This document shows positions 32,998 to 44,852 of a DNA stretch of 64,000 nucleotides, one piece after another; within the stretch, counting starts at the first letter, position 1, and every line of letters begins with the position of its first letter. Location of the stretch: assembly GCA_022478985.1 (NCBI GenBank), contig JAKSZP010014464.1:248001-312000 (forward strand), given 5' to 3'. The DNA comes from Massospora cicadina (taxonomy: Eukaryota; Entomophthoromycota; Entomophthoromycetes; Entomophthorales; Entomophthoraceae). The position numbers and the translations under genes are program-made. Below the pieces are notes generated by a model, which ran no database searches, was not told the origin of the DNA, and saw nothing but the letters and a program-made list of their open reading frames with translations.

Positions 32998-33670
32998 CCC
33001 GCTTGTTTTTTCCATCATTGAGATTTCACATGACCCATGAGACCACAATAAGTGCACGGCTTCTTCTTTGGTTTAGGTTGGGTCTAGGCGGCATTGCGTG
33101 GATATAAGAACAAGGGTCATTAGTGGAGGTCAGGTGTACCACACCATTAGGAATCTCCATTAGCGCTTCCTTGATGTCAAGAATAGATCTGTAAAATCTT
33201 CTAAGTGATTTTAAATGTAGTAGAAACTGAGTGCGAGAAGCAAATGAAATCATTACAGCTGATATGGCATCATCTACAGTAATCTGATTACAAGTAGCAA
33301 GAGTCTGGGCCTCATGATAGAATCTCTTAGCGAAATCTTGGATTGACTTTCCTCGCTTGATTTAGATACTTATAAAGGCTTGCTCTTGGTTAGATAGGAT
33401 TTGATAACTTCTGAATTCCTTAATAAGGGCGGTCTTCACTTGAGTCCACGTATTGCAAACCTTAAGGTGAGGAGCCATAATTTCTTGAGCAAACTGACTT
33501 AGGCAAGAGGTATTATGCCGTACTTTCTGTTGATCCATTGCCCCGTCCATTGCACGATCATAAACAAAGTGAAATGAATGGATGTTACCTTCATCCGGCT
33601 CAAACTTATCCGTAAAGGTAGGCAAAAAGGTAGTGGGTTCATTGCTCAAAACATGCACACCTAATACCAT
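32998..33670 (-). pseudogene. gag: Element F gag: capsid and zinc knuckle
   Basis: The open frame 33362-33670 holds the capsid domain: Glu-Gly-Asn-Ile-His-Ser-Phe, Phe-Ala-Gln-Glu-Ile-Met-Ala-Pro-His-Leu, then Trp-Thr-Gln-Val-Lys-Thr-Ala-Leu-Ile-Lys-Glu-Phe. Near 33005-33057 follows Cys-Thr-Tyr-Cys-Gly-Leu-Met-Gly-His-Val-Lys-Ser, a nucleocapsid knuckle whose last Cys is not seen (Trp or shift). A short open frame 33026-33253 connects them. Confidence 0.75.
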
Positions 33671-34102
33671 TACCAGATCAGCTTCTAAGGGTTCAGATAT
33701 GGGATATGAGCTTGAGTGGGAATTCGCTCAACTTGTTACTTTAGATGATTGTTTTCCTCCTGTAAATTGTGAACCAATTGAGCAAGATGATCGTTTACAG
33801 GAGGTTGATTTATGTTAGAAATTGCAGTGATCATCTCTTCATGCTTGTATAAGTACTCCGCATTTAGCAGATAACCATTCAATGGAAGCATTTAACATTG
33901 CAAACTGAGTTTCAGCATAGTTTGGTTAGCATCGCATAGATGATGAGCATTATACATGCCATCCAATAATTTGGTTAAAGAGTAATCTAGGTTGGTCGAA
34001 GGCCTTCTAAGTATAAGAAACACCCTTGAGCTATAGCTCAGATTTAGGTTTCTAACGTCTGTACTCTTGATACTAGTGAACTCAAAGGTTCTAAATTGTG
34101 TA

Positions 34103-34486
34103 TCAGAAGTGAGGAGCTAGGGGGACCAGGAGGTCCAGGGGGTCCTTGTGACCTGCAGGCCATGGTGGCTCTTGTTGACCCACAGGGCCTTGAGGACCTC
34201 GTTCACTAGCAGGCCCCAGGGTTACCAAAGGAGAACTAGGAGGTCCCGGAGGTCCAGGTGGACTAACAGAGCCAGTTACACCTTCTCTGATATTATCCAC
34301 AATTTGGACAAGTTGTTGAAGTAGCCCATTGAGCTCAACAAAGAGTTCCATGTTGGGCCCACAATTGTCCCAGTTATTTTGTAATATGATTATCAAAAGT
34401 AGTGATTCAGTGGTGAACAGTGTTAGTGATTTCATAAGCCTGTTGAGATACTTTTTGGCTGATGTAACCCACAACTCCATTATCAA
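34103..34486 (-). pseudogene. gag: Element F gag: collagen-like Gly-X-Y tract
   Basis: The minus frame contains Pro-Pro-Gly-Pro-Pro-Gly-Pro-Pro, then Gly-Pro-Ala-Ser-Glu-Arg-Gly-Pro-Gln-Gly-Pro-Val-Gly-Gln-Gln, and Pro-Ala-Gly-His-Lys-Asp-Pro. Further Gly-Pro-Pro repeats continue in another frame near 34115-34145, so one frameshift breaks a longer Gly-X-Y run. Before it is a Leu-rich stretch (Leu-Asn-Gly-Leu-Leu-Gln-Gln-Leu-Val-Gln-Ile). The tract lies between the gag N-terminus and the capsid domain, as in element I. Its role is unknown; trimerisation or particle structure is a guess. Confidence 0.6.
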
Positions 34487-34499
34487 TTCACACCAAATG

Positions 34500-34949
34500 G
34501 TAATTTAGATCGTTGATTTCCCTTCTATTATCAAGTATTGCTTTCCAATTATCCCAAGCCAAAATTAGAAGTCATCTCATAGAACGAGGATAACTGAGAA
34601 TGAAATTGTTGCAGTCAACTGGCGTTGGATCTCGAGATAATAACACCCAAATAAGGAGTACATGATGAATAGCGGAATGCACTTAATGCCAGAGGTACTG
34701 CTAAGTTCTAGACAAAACAACATTGGTATGTTGTAATACTGCTCTGTTGATTAAGTTTATCATATTATTAGAAACTTAAAATGCTTTTTCTTGAGTAGGA
34801 CAGGCACCAGGATGGATAGCCCCCCTTATAAAGCCTTTGACCGTTTCTTCTAAGTCTGCGGCTTGAATTTGATAATTATTTTGGTCAGGGCCCTCAATGG
34901 CCAAGTCCATAAAAGCTCAAAATTGCAGAATATTGATATTAGAGAAAGC
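34500..34949 (-). pseudogene. gag: Element F gag N-terminal region
   Basis: A minus ATG at 34949, about 130 bases after the primer site, starts Met-Ala-Phe-Ser-Asn-Ile-Asn-Ile-Leu-Gln-Phe followed by a stop. The frame continues with Ile-Glu-Gly-Pro-Asp-Gln-Asn-Asn-Tyr-Gln-Ile-Gln-Ala-Ala-Asp. The phrase Tyr-Gln-Ile-Gln-Ala has a parallel in element I's gag (53410-53425), supporting common descent of the two gag N-termini. Confidence 0.55.
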
Positions 34950-35080
34950 CATCTTCAGCTGTTGGAGTGTACCCATCTGGTGATAGTCATTGATTCCTCA
35001 GAATAAGGACTCTCTTCATTAAACATATTCTCATTGTGAAAGTATGTTTTCACCAGGTAGCCTTGGAAGCATCCCTGGCA

Positions 35081-35090
35081 GGGAGCACCA
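35081..35090 (-). promoter_or_regulatory. Element F primer-binding site
   Basis: TGGTGCTCCC on the minus strand lies one base from the 5' LTR end; one mismatch to the site of elements D and E. Confidence 0.65.
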
Positions 35091-35091
35091 G

Positions 35092-35650
35092 TATTGGAAT
35101 TTTGGTAGAGATTATGATAAGCAGGCGCTACAAAGGCTACAAAATTATTAGTTCCATGGCTCTAGTGAAAATAGACACAAGTGCAATAAAGTTATTAGCC
35201 CATTGCTAGAATTGATTCCAATCAAGAATACATAATCTTTTATATATAGACCAAAAAAAGCTATGCAAGACAAAAATATTGGCACTTTATTAGTTAAAAA
35301 TGACAAATTTATAGGGGTAGATTTAGTAGTTATTTGTGAGGATTTTTGGGCTGCAGCTGAGGTAAGATCTTTCCTATTAAATGACAAAATTTTTCTGATT
35401 ATTATGGCTATAGTTTTGATGGTCAGATCTGATCAGGTTCTTATTAGATGAGATTAACCTTCCCATGTGATGTTTTAACCCATCAGATAGTTTAGCCTCA
35501 ACTTTTAGAGGAGGCTGATAACTACAAAGGGTTGAAGGTTGGTCTATCCAAGAATTGGATATCTCCAATGGGGATTTTACAAACTCATTAGACTGAAATA
35601 TCAAATCTTGATCTTAAGTAATTCTAGTCATCACAGTTGAATCCCCAACA
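35092..35650 (-). repeat. Element F 5' LTR
   Basis: A 559-bp partner of 28687-29275. The element-strand start is TGTTGGGGATTCAACTG. AGTAT follows at 35651-35655. Open frames 35148-35387, 35263-35451 and 35377-35604 lie in this LTR and are not genes. Confidence 0.82.
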
Positions 35651-35655
35651 AGTAT

Positions 35656-38129
35656 CTAAGATATGTTGGGGCAAAAATAGAGAAAGGGTGCACAATTTAA
35701 ATTAGGCAAAAGATCGCTCAATCTAGAAAAAAATAATTCAGCCAATCAAGACTCTAAAAAAATTCTTTCTGCTTTGACACAGCTTCTTTTGTGGCCATTT
35801 AATCTTCAGCTAAGAATGAATTACCATGTGAGGCATTTTAATATAAAAATACAATCAGCCATCTGGAAAGAAAAATTTAAGTTCAGCTTTACTGTGTCCT
35901 TAGTGACTAATTGGCAGGTAAAATATTTGCACCTCCCAGAACCCCTCAGGTCTATTAATAGGAGTGTCTTTCTCTTAGGGAATAACACTGAATTGAAAGC
36001 AGTGCTTGGGTGGACAGCTCATGGAGTTGCTCTATCGCAAAAGGGTTAGAGGATGTTGGAGGCTTAAAATCTAAGTTGTCCAGCCGGAAATTAGGAGTAG
36101 AAGTATTATCCCAACGTGTAATTTCGCCAAAAATCAAACTGAGTAATTTTCATTACAGTTAAACTAACTACCACTAGAACACTCTTATTACATAGTCAAA
36201 TAACTGATTTTGAGACATATTAAAAATAATGTTACATAGTTGACTCAGAGGAAACATTGAATATTAGACTGAGGGAGGGTGATAGAATGGAGGTGAATCA
36301 GGTGCAGTTGCTCAAGTGGATATCTAAGTCCCTTCAAGAGAAATAAAAGCAGTTTGGACTACTTGGAGTCAAACTATATTGCACGCGTTTTCTAGTGGGG
36401 CAGAAAACTAGGGGGTATTGCACTGATGCCCTATACTAGAACAGCAGGTGGTGGCTCTGAGGACAAAGGCGACTGAAGGTGGTTTGGTGGTGCAATTAGA
36501 ATAAGCTTTTTAATAAAACCCTCAGAGTTAGTTTAAATGATAAAAACAAATATGTATATTATAAAAACATACAGAGTTTAATTTTACTTTTATTATTGAA
36601 AAACAAGTTATTACTTTACTATAGATTTTTTTAAATATAACAACTGGCTGGAATTTCCAAAAATTTATAATGCAGAACGCCCTATAAACATCATGTACTT
36701 TAACAAGAAATGTTGCTTCCCAATACCCTCACCATCAAGCTGAAAAATTATACACATATAGCATTGAGGGAGGCATCCATTTGTATAATGATAGACTTCT
36801 CAAAATTTAATACATCAGTAACAGCACCCTGATGAGGCATTTTCTTAGTCAAATGCAGATTAAAACTTTGGCTTAATCAAATTGGATACCATTTTTTATT
36901 AAATAATGGCTCCCTATTTTCTAAAGTTTGGTGGTTCACCAGTAGTAATCAACCATCCTATTGAAGAATTATATGTCTCATATATTGGTTAGTAGCTCCA
37001 TTCTCTTGATTACATCCACCTTGCCTTCTGAGGGCATAGTCTGTGCTTTTCATAACAACCTAAGTACTCTAGATGCACTTTGAATAAATTACACTTCTTT
37101 TTATGATCTTTAGATCTTCAGTAGGAAAGAAAATCAAGACATCCTGCATAGGTTGCAGGCGCGGTCAATGTACCAATGGAAGCGTTTAAGCCACCTAAAT
37201 ATTTGAGGTACAATTAAATCTTCAGTTTTCTATTATACTGTCCATATCTAATTAGAATGAGCTGGAGTAATACTAAGTCTTTGCAGCATCCTAGTTGGCT
37301 AATGTGTTTTTAGTAATGATTGAGCGCTCTACTATTTATATTTTGTAAGATCTAATTGCTAATATCTAGATATCAGGTTTATAGATGAGAAATACTTCCA
37401 CTACCAGGAGTACAGAGCATCATTGACCCAGTAAGTGAAAGGACTCTTCCCCATAGTGATATTGAGCTTTTAATAATCTTATCTACTCAAATTGATCTGA
37501 CTTTTTTTTAATACTGTGCTGGTGATGTCCACGATTTCTGAGGTATTAATTACCTTAAAACTAATTCTATTTATTTTTATTACAGTTTATTTGCTTTGTG
37601 AGGAGAGTGTCTCTAATTATATTACTTCTAAAGAAGTAAAGAAGGATCCAAAACTTAACAACAAGTAAATGCCTATCAATATTATCAATAAAACCCCAAC
37701 CTGAACAGTGTCAACACCTTCAGGTCTTATGTATATATAAAATAGAAAATTTATGTTAGAAAGTAAAAAGCACTATTGGAAAAAGGTTTCATTTGATTAG
37801 TAGATAATATTATAGTTTATTCAAAATTGAGAAACACCCAATAGAGAGATTGGGAATACAAAAACAGCTATAAGAAAAGTTAGGGTGATGGCTGGGAGCT
37901 TATTGTCAAGGCTTTGAGTTTATTTTAGCTACAACAAGAGACTAAAAAGGGTGGCAGTAACAAACCTATAGTATTCATAAATCCAAGAGAAGAAACAATT
38001 TGGATTTTATCTTTTTCAAGACTGTATCTTAAGGACTAGTCAACCCTCATTTAAAAGTTTAACCATAATGGCCCATTCTCATTTAAACTATTTTTAGTGA
38101 TTTTGGAACCATTGACATAACGCCTTAAA
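35656..38129 (-). other. Old sequence flanking element F
   Basis: AT-rich DNA of 2.5 kb between elements F and G with only short open frames (35774-36049, 35955-36137) that show no domain. One part, listed separately, reads as a minus-strand RT/RNase H remnant. The rest is unidentified. Confidence 0.45.
36725..37160 (-). pseudogene. Highly decayed gypsy RT/RNase H remnant
   Basis: On the minus strand near 37100-37140 the reading Met-Gln-Asp-Val-Leu-Ile-Phe-Phe-Pro-Thr-Glu-Asp-Leu fits the RT active-site block (Tyr-Met-Asp-Asp-Val-Leu-Ile-Phe) with one catalytic Asp changed to Gln. In another frame Leu-Glu-Tyr-Leu-Gly-Cys follows near 37055-37080. Lys-Ser-Ile-Ile-Ile-Gln-Met-Asp-Ala-Ser-Leu-Asn-Ala-Ile near 36745-36800 fits the RNase H start. 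The spacing agrees with pol. Many stops; this is the oldest recognisable coding trace in the window. Confidence 0.5.
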
Positions 38130-39198
38130 CATTTGAAAAAAATTTAGGGGCTTCGCTGCTAGTTCAAGAATATTAACCCCTAAATTGGTAACTGCACAGG
38201 CTCAATATACACACTCTTTGAGTTATCTGATGATATATGATATAAAATTGATAATATTATGAAGACTATTATCCAATGTTGAACAGATCACTAGTTCTGG
38301 TCAACGCTTGACCAGTATTTTTCCTCGATATACTCTAGGCGTCCTCAGTATGGATTTATTCTCTTATCCGCATAATTAGATCCACGCTCAGATCCTAGTT
38401 TAAAGCCTCTCCTCTGGTAACATGAAATCACCAGCAATTTCCATCTTAGCTTAGCTTCTCTTCCTAGAATTCTAAATCCTTACTCATTATCCTTCTAAAA
38501 GTCTCTTAATTAAAGCACACAGCAAAAATTTCCTAAAGATTTATATAACTAAAACTAATAATGAATTCTGCTAATTAACTTTTTCCTTAATTGTGAATTA
38601 TTAGGGGAATTTATAGGGGGAATTTGGCGTCCAACCCGTGGCTGGCACCTCAGAGATGAAATGGCAGCTGTTGCCATTGGATTACCCTTTGTTGTCTCAC
38701 CCACAATGGTCTTCCCCATCCTGACTAAGATTCCATTGTTGGACATTTTCAAGATTTAGAAATGGAAAGAGTCAGAAAACGTGTCCCTAACAATTTATAA
38801 TCAATCCCAGTGAACCAACCATATTTGTCAAGTAACCTGCTTGGGTAATGGAAATTGTTACAAATACGGCAGGTCATGAACCAACTGATCAATTTGCTAG
38901 TTACAGGTGACATCACTTGCCTTGAAACTTGATCCTTAAATTCCAAATTGGTACACCTATAGTTAATAATTGATCAACTAACTGATGCCCCTACTTTCTT
39001 AACTCTGCCTGACGAGATCTTAAGAATTCACCTGGATCAATCCCAAAAATCTGAATCAGGAAAATCGCCTAAAATCCCCTGAACATTATTATTCTGAAAT
39101 TGAGGTCAAATGGTCTCAAATTCACTCGCTATAGGGAATTATCCCATAGTAATCCATGGTAACCTAGACATATGGAAAGGTGGGCAAAAATCCCAACA
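38130..39198 (-). repeat. Element G 3' LTR
   Basis: Long direct similarity to 60746-61839. The element-strand start TGTTGGGATTTTTGCCC is at 39198; the purine-rich GCAAGAGGGTGAATG adjoins it at 39199-39213. The left limit is set by loss of similarity before CATTTGAAAA. Short open frames 38555-38752 and 38749-38946 have no domain. Confidence 0.78.
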
Positions 39199-41290
39199 CA
39201 TTCACCCTCTTGCCTAGATTTTCAGCGAGAATAGAGTCAGGACAGGAGAATACCGCCTCAGATACCAAGTCAAATTTTTTAGGTTTTATTGGAGAACAGA
39301 AAATATGTACTCAACGCTGCTTGGGACAACCTTTAGCATGCAGTTCCCTTCCTCTTCTTTACTACCGCCTACTCATAGCGTGGTCCCCATGACCTTCTGT
39401 CATGCCAGGATGATTAATTACGTTTGACAATACTCTTACCAGGATCTGGTTTTCCCCCCATCAAGGCATATGATCCTCTGTCATATTCAGTATTCTTGGT
39501 CTGGCGTCCTCAATTTCCTGATTTTCCTCCTCATTCTCGACAGGAGATTCTTTATGTTGATGTTTGTTTCGCTGGATAATTATGAATGCTCATTTATATT
39601 TTCTCTTGTTACTTTCACATATAAGCTTCTTAGTTCATATCATTCTTAGTTTTTCTCTGGAGAGCTTATCTCATTAATTTTTAGGTCGTTTTTTTTTTCT
39701 GAAATTAAAGCTTAAATGAAACCAAAGTGCATAAAGTCAACTATTATAAAAGTCTGACACCCTCCTCTTGTCCATTTCATAAGTCAAATTTGGTTTCTCA
39801 GTATCAACAGCTGCTTGACAGCATGTCAGATAAAGATGTTCAGTTCTTAAAACTGATGAGTTGATCTGTTCAACAGAACCTCTTCTATGGTCCTCCCAGG
39901 TCTCATACTTTCAGCCAAGTATCCGTGACCAGTCCTTCCATGGAATTACAGGAAAAGGAATAAAAATACAATAACAGCTAGGTTAGCGATTGTCTTGAAT
40001 GACTTATGACTAATCCTCCCTCTGTCGTTGATTCCCAAGTTAGACTTCAAAACTATCCTGAATTCAGCTCAATTCACGGATACTCCTACAATTATTGTTG
40101 AACCTCTGGAAGAAATGCCCTCCAACCTCAATTAATAGTTCCTTGCCAGATTGGACTTGCTTCTGGAGTTCCTTTTCTGACTCAGCCAGTATTACAAACC
40201 AGCTATTTTGTCAACTGAATGGGTCATCAGAAAATGAAAAACATTTCGAACTCCCCTATAAAAAATTGAGGAACGAAGTAACTAAGGCTCTCTTCATAGC
40301 TCTGAACCCCTCCAATCTCAAAAACATCATAGATTGAGACTTTGCAGCCTATGCTCTTCATCTTGCCGGCCAAGTTCTTCAAATTTGAGCCACAAAGCTT
40401 CCAGCCTTCCCAGCTTCCATCACTCATTCAGCTTTCGCTTCCAAAAGCTCATAGTTGTCATTCCATGATGCCATTTGCTCCCTGAACAACTATCTCATTT
40501 CTGGCGCATCACATTGGTACCTTCCCCTAATGGCATTGATTGGGTGCATGATTTTGCAACCCCCATCTAGTATTCCTTGCTTGATGCCAGCCCATATTTT
40601 CAATGTTCTTGATGAAGCCCATCAGCAAGTTCTCAAGACTAATCTTCTGACTCTGGTGCCATATTTGGATTACTCAGGGTTATTCACCGACTGCCTCTTC
40701 TTGTTCTGTTGCTTCCCTCCATAATCTGGGTTTAACATTTGGCAAGTACTGACGTTTCCATCTCTCTCCACTAGTCACGTTCTCACAGGGATCAGCCTAT
40801 GATCAGCAAACTTGGCTTCAAGTAGGTCTAGCACTTGCTAGCATCCAATCTCACATAGATTTCTGTGGTTTATCTACTCCTACTGCAATACAAACTCCAT
40901 CCCTCAAGTGGTGAAACAGGTGGAATAATCCCGAGTTGAGGATAATTATTAAAAAATTATAAAAAATATATTTTCTATGCGTTTTTAATAATAATAATAA
41001 TTTTTCATATTTTTATCAATCTTTTATTTTTCCTTCCTTTTCTCTTTTTTATATGGAACATGATCTTCACTCATTTCAGCGATCCATCTTTTCAATTTAT
41101 TCCCCTAAACTGGTTCCAAGGTATACTTAGACCTACTCAGTTTTCTATGGTTCAGATGTCTTTTTTTAAGTCTTGACCAACTAGTTTGGTTCAGCGGCCT
41201 TTTTTCAGACTTAAACAAATCATTAGGACATATCCATCTTAATGGCACTCGTTCCTTTAGTAACACCTTTTCATCATTTTTCCATTGATC
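39199..41290 (-). other. Element G region between integrase and 3' LTR
   Basis: About 2.1 kb follows the integrase end before the LTR, far more than in elements C or I. On the minus strand charged heptad-like pieces are readable, such as Asn-Tyr-Glu-Leu-Leu-Glu-Ala-Lys-Ala-Glu near 40430-40460, Leu-Lys-Phe-Glu-Glu-Leu-Gly-Arg-Gln-Asp-Glu-Glu near 40365-40400 and Glu-Lys-Glu-Leu-Gln-Lys-Gln-Val near 40160-40185. No continuous frame remains. It could be an extra gene of the element, or a foreign fragment. Confidence 0.4.
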
Positions 41291-42480
41291 CACTGCTTTA
41301 AATGCTCAGAATGGACTTGATTCACTATCCTTCCATCCAAAAGCTTCTAGATGGAATAGGCGTCCATCATCATCTTGACAATAATCTTGAATGGACCCAA
41401 ACACAACAAATCTATCTTGCTTCTTCTCCTGAAACCATGAGTATTGCAATAGGCAACTCTTTTGCCTAATTGGTATTCTAATAAGGCTGGTCAGTTCTTA
41501 TCTTACGTCAGATGCCTTGAACCCTTTCTTAAAGGTCTTATCGAATGCTTGCAATTGCATCTTGATAAAAATAATTGATAATTAGAGCAGGTACTGCTCA
41601 GCACTCATCCCCAATATAGGTTTTACCATCAAATATAAAATTGGTAGCAATGAGTTCTTCCTTACATTTACATCTCAAACAGCGTTTTTCCCGTTGCCAT
41701 ATGATGACTTATGTTGTAATTGAACATCACCAAACTAAGGTACATTCCTAATGTAAAAGTTCTCCAAGAAACAGCTTTCTCAGAATTTTGACCAGCATTC
41801 CATTGACCTGTTCTACCAGTCTGATCATCTCTGGCTGGTATGATACAGACACGACTCCTTGGCCCTTACATTTTATTTAATTACAAAATCACATGAGACG
41901 TGAAGTTGGTCCCATTGTCACTAAGTAGGACCTTCAGACATCCATGCCAGTATACTAGTTAATCCAGGATGAACCTCAGGGTAAGGGTAGCATCTATTAT
42001 TGTTAGGGCCTTCATCTCAACCCATCTCGTCAGATGGTCAATGGCAACTATGATGTAATTGACTCCCCAGTACTCATAGTTAATGACCTTATCACATCAA
42101 TGAACAACATATGCCAAGCAAATCCAGGGCGGACCAGTCAGTATCCAGTTGTGTTCTTGTGAGGCTTGTGCAACTGGCACCCCACACAACAAGCCAGATA
42201 ATCCACTACATCATAGTTGATAGACTCCTAGTAATAATACTGGCAAATATGATTAGTCATCTTCTGGAAGCCTCCATGCCTGAAATCTTAAATGCAGCTT
42301 TAATGATAGCTGCTTGTTCTGACAGCTTTTGATATAGTTATTATTTCCCATAAATCATCTAAAAAACTTGTCAATTCATGGTCTTAGTGCTTTCCAGTGC
42401 TTTTTGAAGTGCACCTTGATTTCTTGGGGCTTATTCCCAATCTCTCCTTTGACCACCTTCTGGAAGAGCTCATCCGCTTG
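41290..42480 (-). pseudogene. pol: Element G integrase
   Basis: Minus-strand blocks are: Cys-Cys-Val-Gly-Cys-Gln-Leu-His-Lys near 42175-42200 (zinc site), Phe-Ile-Asp-Val-Ile near 42085-42105 (first catalytic Asp), Leu-Leu-Ser-Asp-Asn-Gly-Thr-Asn-Phe-Thr-Ser-His-Val near 41895-41935 (second Asp, intact), and a C-terminal domain near 41300-41470 with Leu-Gly-Pro-Phe-Lys-Ile-Ile and Val-Asn-Gln-Val-His-Ser-Glu-His-Leu-Lys. The catalytic Glu block was not read. Frames shift repeatedly. Confidence 0.78.
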
Positions 42481-42559
42481 CTGGTATACCATTTGGACCA
42501 TTGGTAACCTTGATAAGCCATCCACATTCTGATGAGAAGCTCCATCTTGGTTACTATCT

Positions 42560-42870
42560 TACAATTGTAAAGCTGAAGCTTTAATGCCCATCGGGCCAGT
42601 CATCCTTCCAGTTCTCTTAAATTGTGTAGCCAACGCAAAAAGGAATGGATCATCATCACTTTGAAGTGCGTTCCATTAATATAAACCCAAAACTGTTTCA
42701 GCGTAAATTATTGTAATGCATTCAATCTCAGTCACGGTGTAAATCTTTCAGCTGCTTAGAGTGTCTGGCTGATATAAGCTACCATATATTTGTCCCTGAG
42801 TTCATCCACTTGGCTCAGGATGGCGCCAATCGCCATTAACAAAGCATTGGTCTGTATTATAAATTTTTAA
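42560..42870 (-). pseudogene. pol: Element G RNase H
   Basis: Minus reading gives Ile-Ile-Gln-Thr-Asn-Ala-Leu-Leu-Met-Ala-Ile-Gly-Ala-Ile-Leu-Ser-Gln-Val-Asp near 42810-42865, so the catalytic Asp is Asn and the motif Ser is Leu. After frame changes come Val-Tyr-Ile-Asn-Gly-Thr-His-Phe-Lys-Val near 42660-42690 and Leu-Ala-Arg-Trp-Ala-Leu-Lys-Leu-Gln near 42575-42600. Similar in wording to element C. Confidence 0.72.
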
Positions 42871-42989
42871 TTAGAATTTGATATTTCGATATCAGAGAAT
42901 CTTTTTATATAATGGCATAATTCATTGAAAGAAGTCTGGGTATCTTCACTTCAATCAAATCATTTCTTTGGACCCTCAACAAATTGAAG

Positions 42990-43720
42990 AGGGACTCAGC
43001 AATTCTTGCAAAATCCCAAATGAATCATTGATAATATCTGACCATTCCAAGGAACATTTGGATATCGTGGACACTTTTCAGAACAGCCATTTGCTTTATG
43101 GCTTTAATTTTCTGGGATTGCAGATGCAGTCCACGAGAGTTGATTACAAATCCCCAATATTTGAGCTCTTTCATGAAGAAGTGGCACTTCCTCAGCTTGA
43201 TCTTCAGTTTACCCACGGATAGTCGGTTGAAAACTTCTTCCAAGTGATGAAAATGGTCAGTATATATCCTACTTAGCACATTTATATCATCTTATTACAC
43301 TAGGACGCATGAAAATTCAGGTCATTTAATATAGCGTCCATGGCCCACTGGAACGTTGCGGGTGCATTGCATAGACCTTGGGGCATCCTCATCAGTTGTT
43401 ACATCCCCTGCGCGGTGATATCTCTCAATTCTCTTGGTCTTCTGTTGGAAAATCGATTTGCCAATATCCTGATACTAGCTCCATTGTAGAGAAATACTTA
43501 TCTTCTCCCGATGGCTCTAGTGCATCATTAATTTGTGTTAACAATAAAATTCATTCTTTGTAATCTTATTCAGCTTCTGATAAATGATCACCACCTGATT
43601 AGAGACGTCCTCCTTCTTCACAATAAGGATTGGGCTCGCCCATGGACATAACAACGGAACTAGAAGCCCATGCTTCACTAGTTTACTGATTTCTTTCCTG
43701 AACTACTGCTTTGGCCGCCT
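42990..43720 (-). pseudogene. pol: Element G reverse transcriptase
   Basis: Minus blocks are: Pro-Trp-Ala-Ser-Pro-Ile-Leu-Ile-Val-Lys-Lys near 43610-43645, Tyr-Phe-Ser-Thr-Met-Glu-Leu-Val-Ser-Gly-Tyr-Trp-Gln-Ile-Asp near 43455-43500 with Glu in place of the first catalytic Asp, Met-Pro-Gln-Gly-Leu-Cys-Asn-Ala-Pro-Ala-Thr-Phe near 43350-43390, and the active site reduced to two stops followed by Asp-Asp-Ile near 43280. The open frame 43025-43279 carries the thumb region with His-His-Leu-Glu-Glu-Val-Phe-Asn-Arg-Leu. Confidence 0.82.
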
Positions 43721-44029
43721 TAAACCATCAATAAGTCTCATTCTTATTTGAAAATTTCCTAGGTGTCAACTTTATGAATTACATTTCTCACACATCCCAA
43801 ATCATGATCGTCCTGGTAAAAGGCTTCCCAATACTTATCAAATAATTCAAGCACCTCATCCTGATGTCTTTCCTTCAGATCAGTCAGTTACTCTCAATTG
43901 ACTAATAAATTGATGCTTTCATTCACATCTGCTGGTAATCCTATTTCATTGAGGGTCTCATAACATAAAATCCGTTATTCAGCTGATAAGATTAGATGAA
44001 CAAATATGATGTCTGATTCTTCTCAACCT

Positions 44030-44847
44030 TCATTAGATTTTCACTAAAATTCGCCAGAAGAACGCAGATTTCTCCATGGCCCAGCATCTACTTCCAGGAC
44101 CCACCCAAGGCTCTACTCTGAACTTCTTCCAGGGGCTTTCAACTTCTCCATACAGCAGCTCAGGTATCTCCAATGTTAACCCCATGTCAACTATGATTTG
44201 CAATCCTGGAGGTATGGTCCTCAAACCCTTGATCCTCAAGGAATACCCCAATTTTTCCAGGATTTCTGTCAGTTCTTGATGCTTCCAGACAACTAATTGA
44301 TAATGAATTTTGACAATGGTGTCATTACAGATTGATGAAATTATTATACCTCGTCAGTGGAGCTTCCTCATCTTTCTGATAAATTAATGGTAAACGTCTG
44401 ACCCAAAATGGGCAACGTATCATCTTCAAAGTTATATTTAACTCCATATTGTCAAAGAAGCTCCATCCCAAACAGATTAATATAATTTTTGTTGTCCAAA
44501 GCTATCTCTGGGGCAGATACCACTAAGGATCCAAATCAGAGTAATAGAGTGCTATATGATCCACAGGAGATGCGGTATTTGGCCCATCTGTCCCATATTC
44601 TTTCTTGTGTTCTAAATTGGGCGATATCCTCGTCTTCTTGTCCAGCTTGGTCAAGAAGATATTGGTATGCGCTTCAAAGTTAACTATTTCCTGCACCCAT
44701 ACTTGATTAACCAATATATCTATATATGTACACTAAGATATTGTGAAATTGTATTTACTGAGTGTACAATAGCATTTTTTGTTGAATCAAGGGTGTGAAT
44801 TATTTGTGCAATAGATCAGGAAACTATTCATTGATTGCATTAAGGGG
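44030..44847 (-). pseudogene. Element G protease to RT region
   Basis: The open frame 44033-44251 gives Pro-Gly-Leu-Gln-Ile-Ile-Val-Asp-Met-Gly-Leu-Thr-Leu-Glu-Ile-Pro and then a tail like the spacer before RT in element D. The open frame 44523-44714 lies upstream. I do not find an intact protease active site. At 44852 element H begins; the sequence continues at 52179. Confidence 0.55.
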
Positions 44848-44852
44848 GATAG

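Larger units (their letters stand above)
28687..35650 (-). mobile_element. Element F: full-length degenerate Ty3/gypsy retrotransposon
   Basis: LTRs at 28687-29275 and 35092-35650 flank minus-strand gag, protease, RT, RNase H and integrase. The 5-bp duplication AGTAT stands at 28682-28686 and 35651-35655. The primer site TGGTGCTCCC adjoins the 5' LTR. Gag carries a collagen-like tract like element I. Frameshifts and stops are present in each domain, but the order is complete. Confidence 0.9.

Noticed and set aside
35774..36049. 91-codon plus-strand frame right of element F
   Set aside because: No domain, and the flank reads as minus-strand pol remnant; likely chance.
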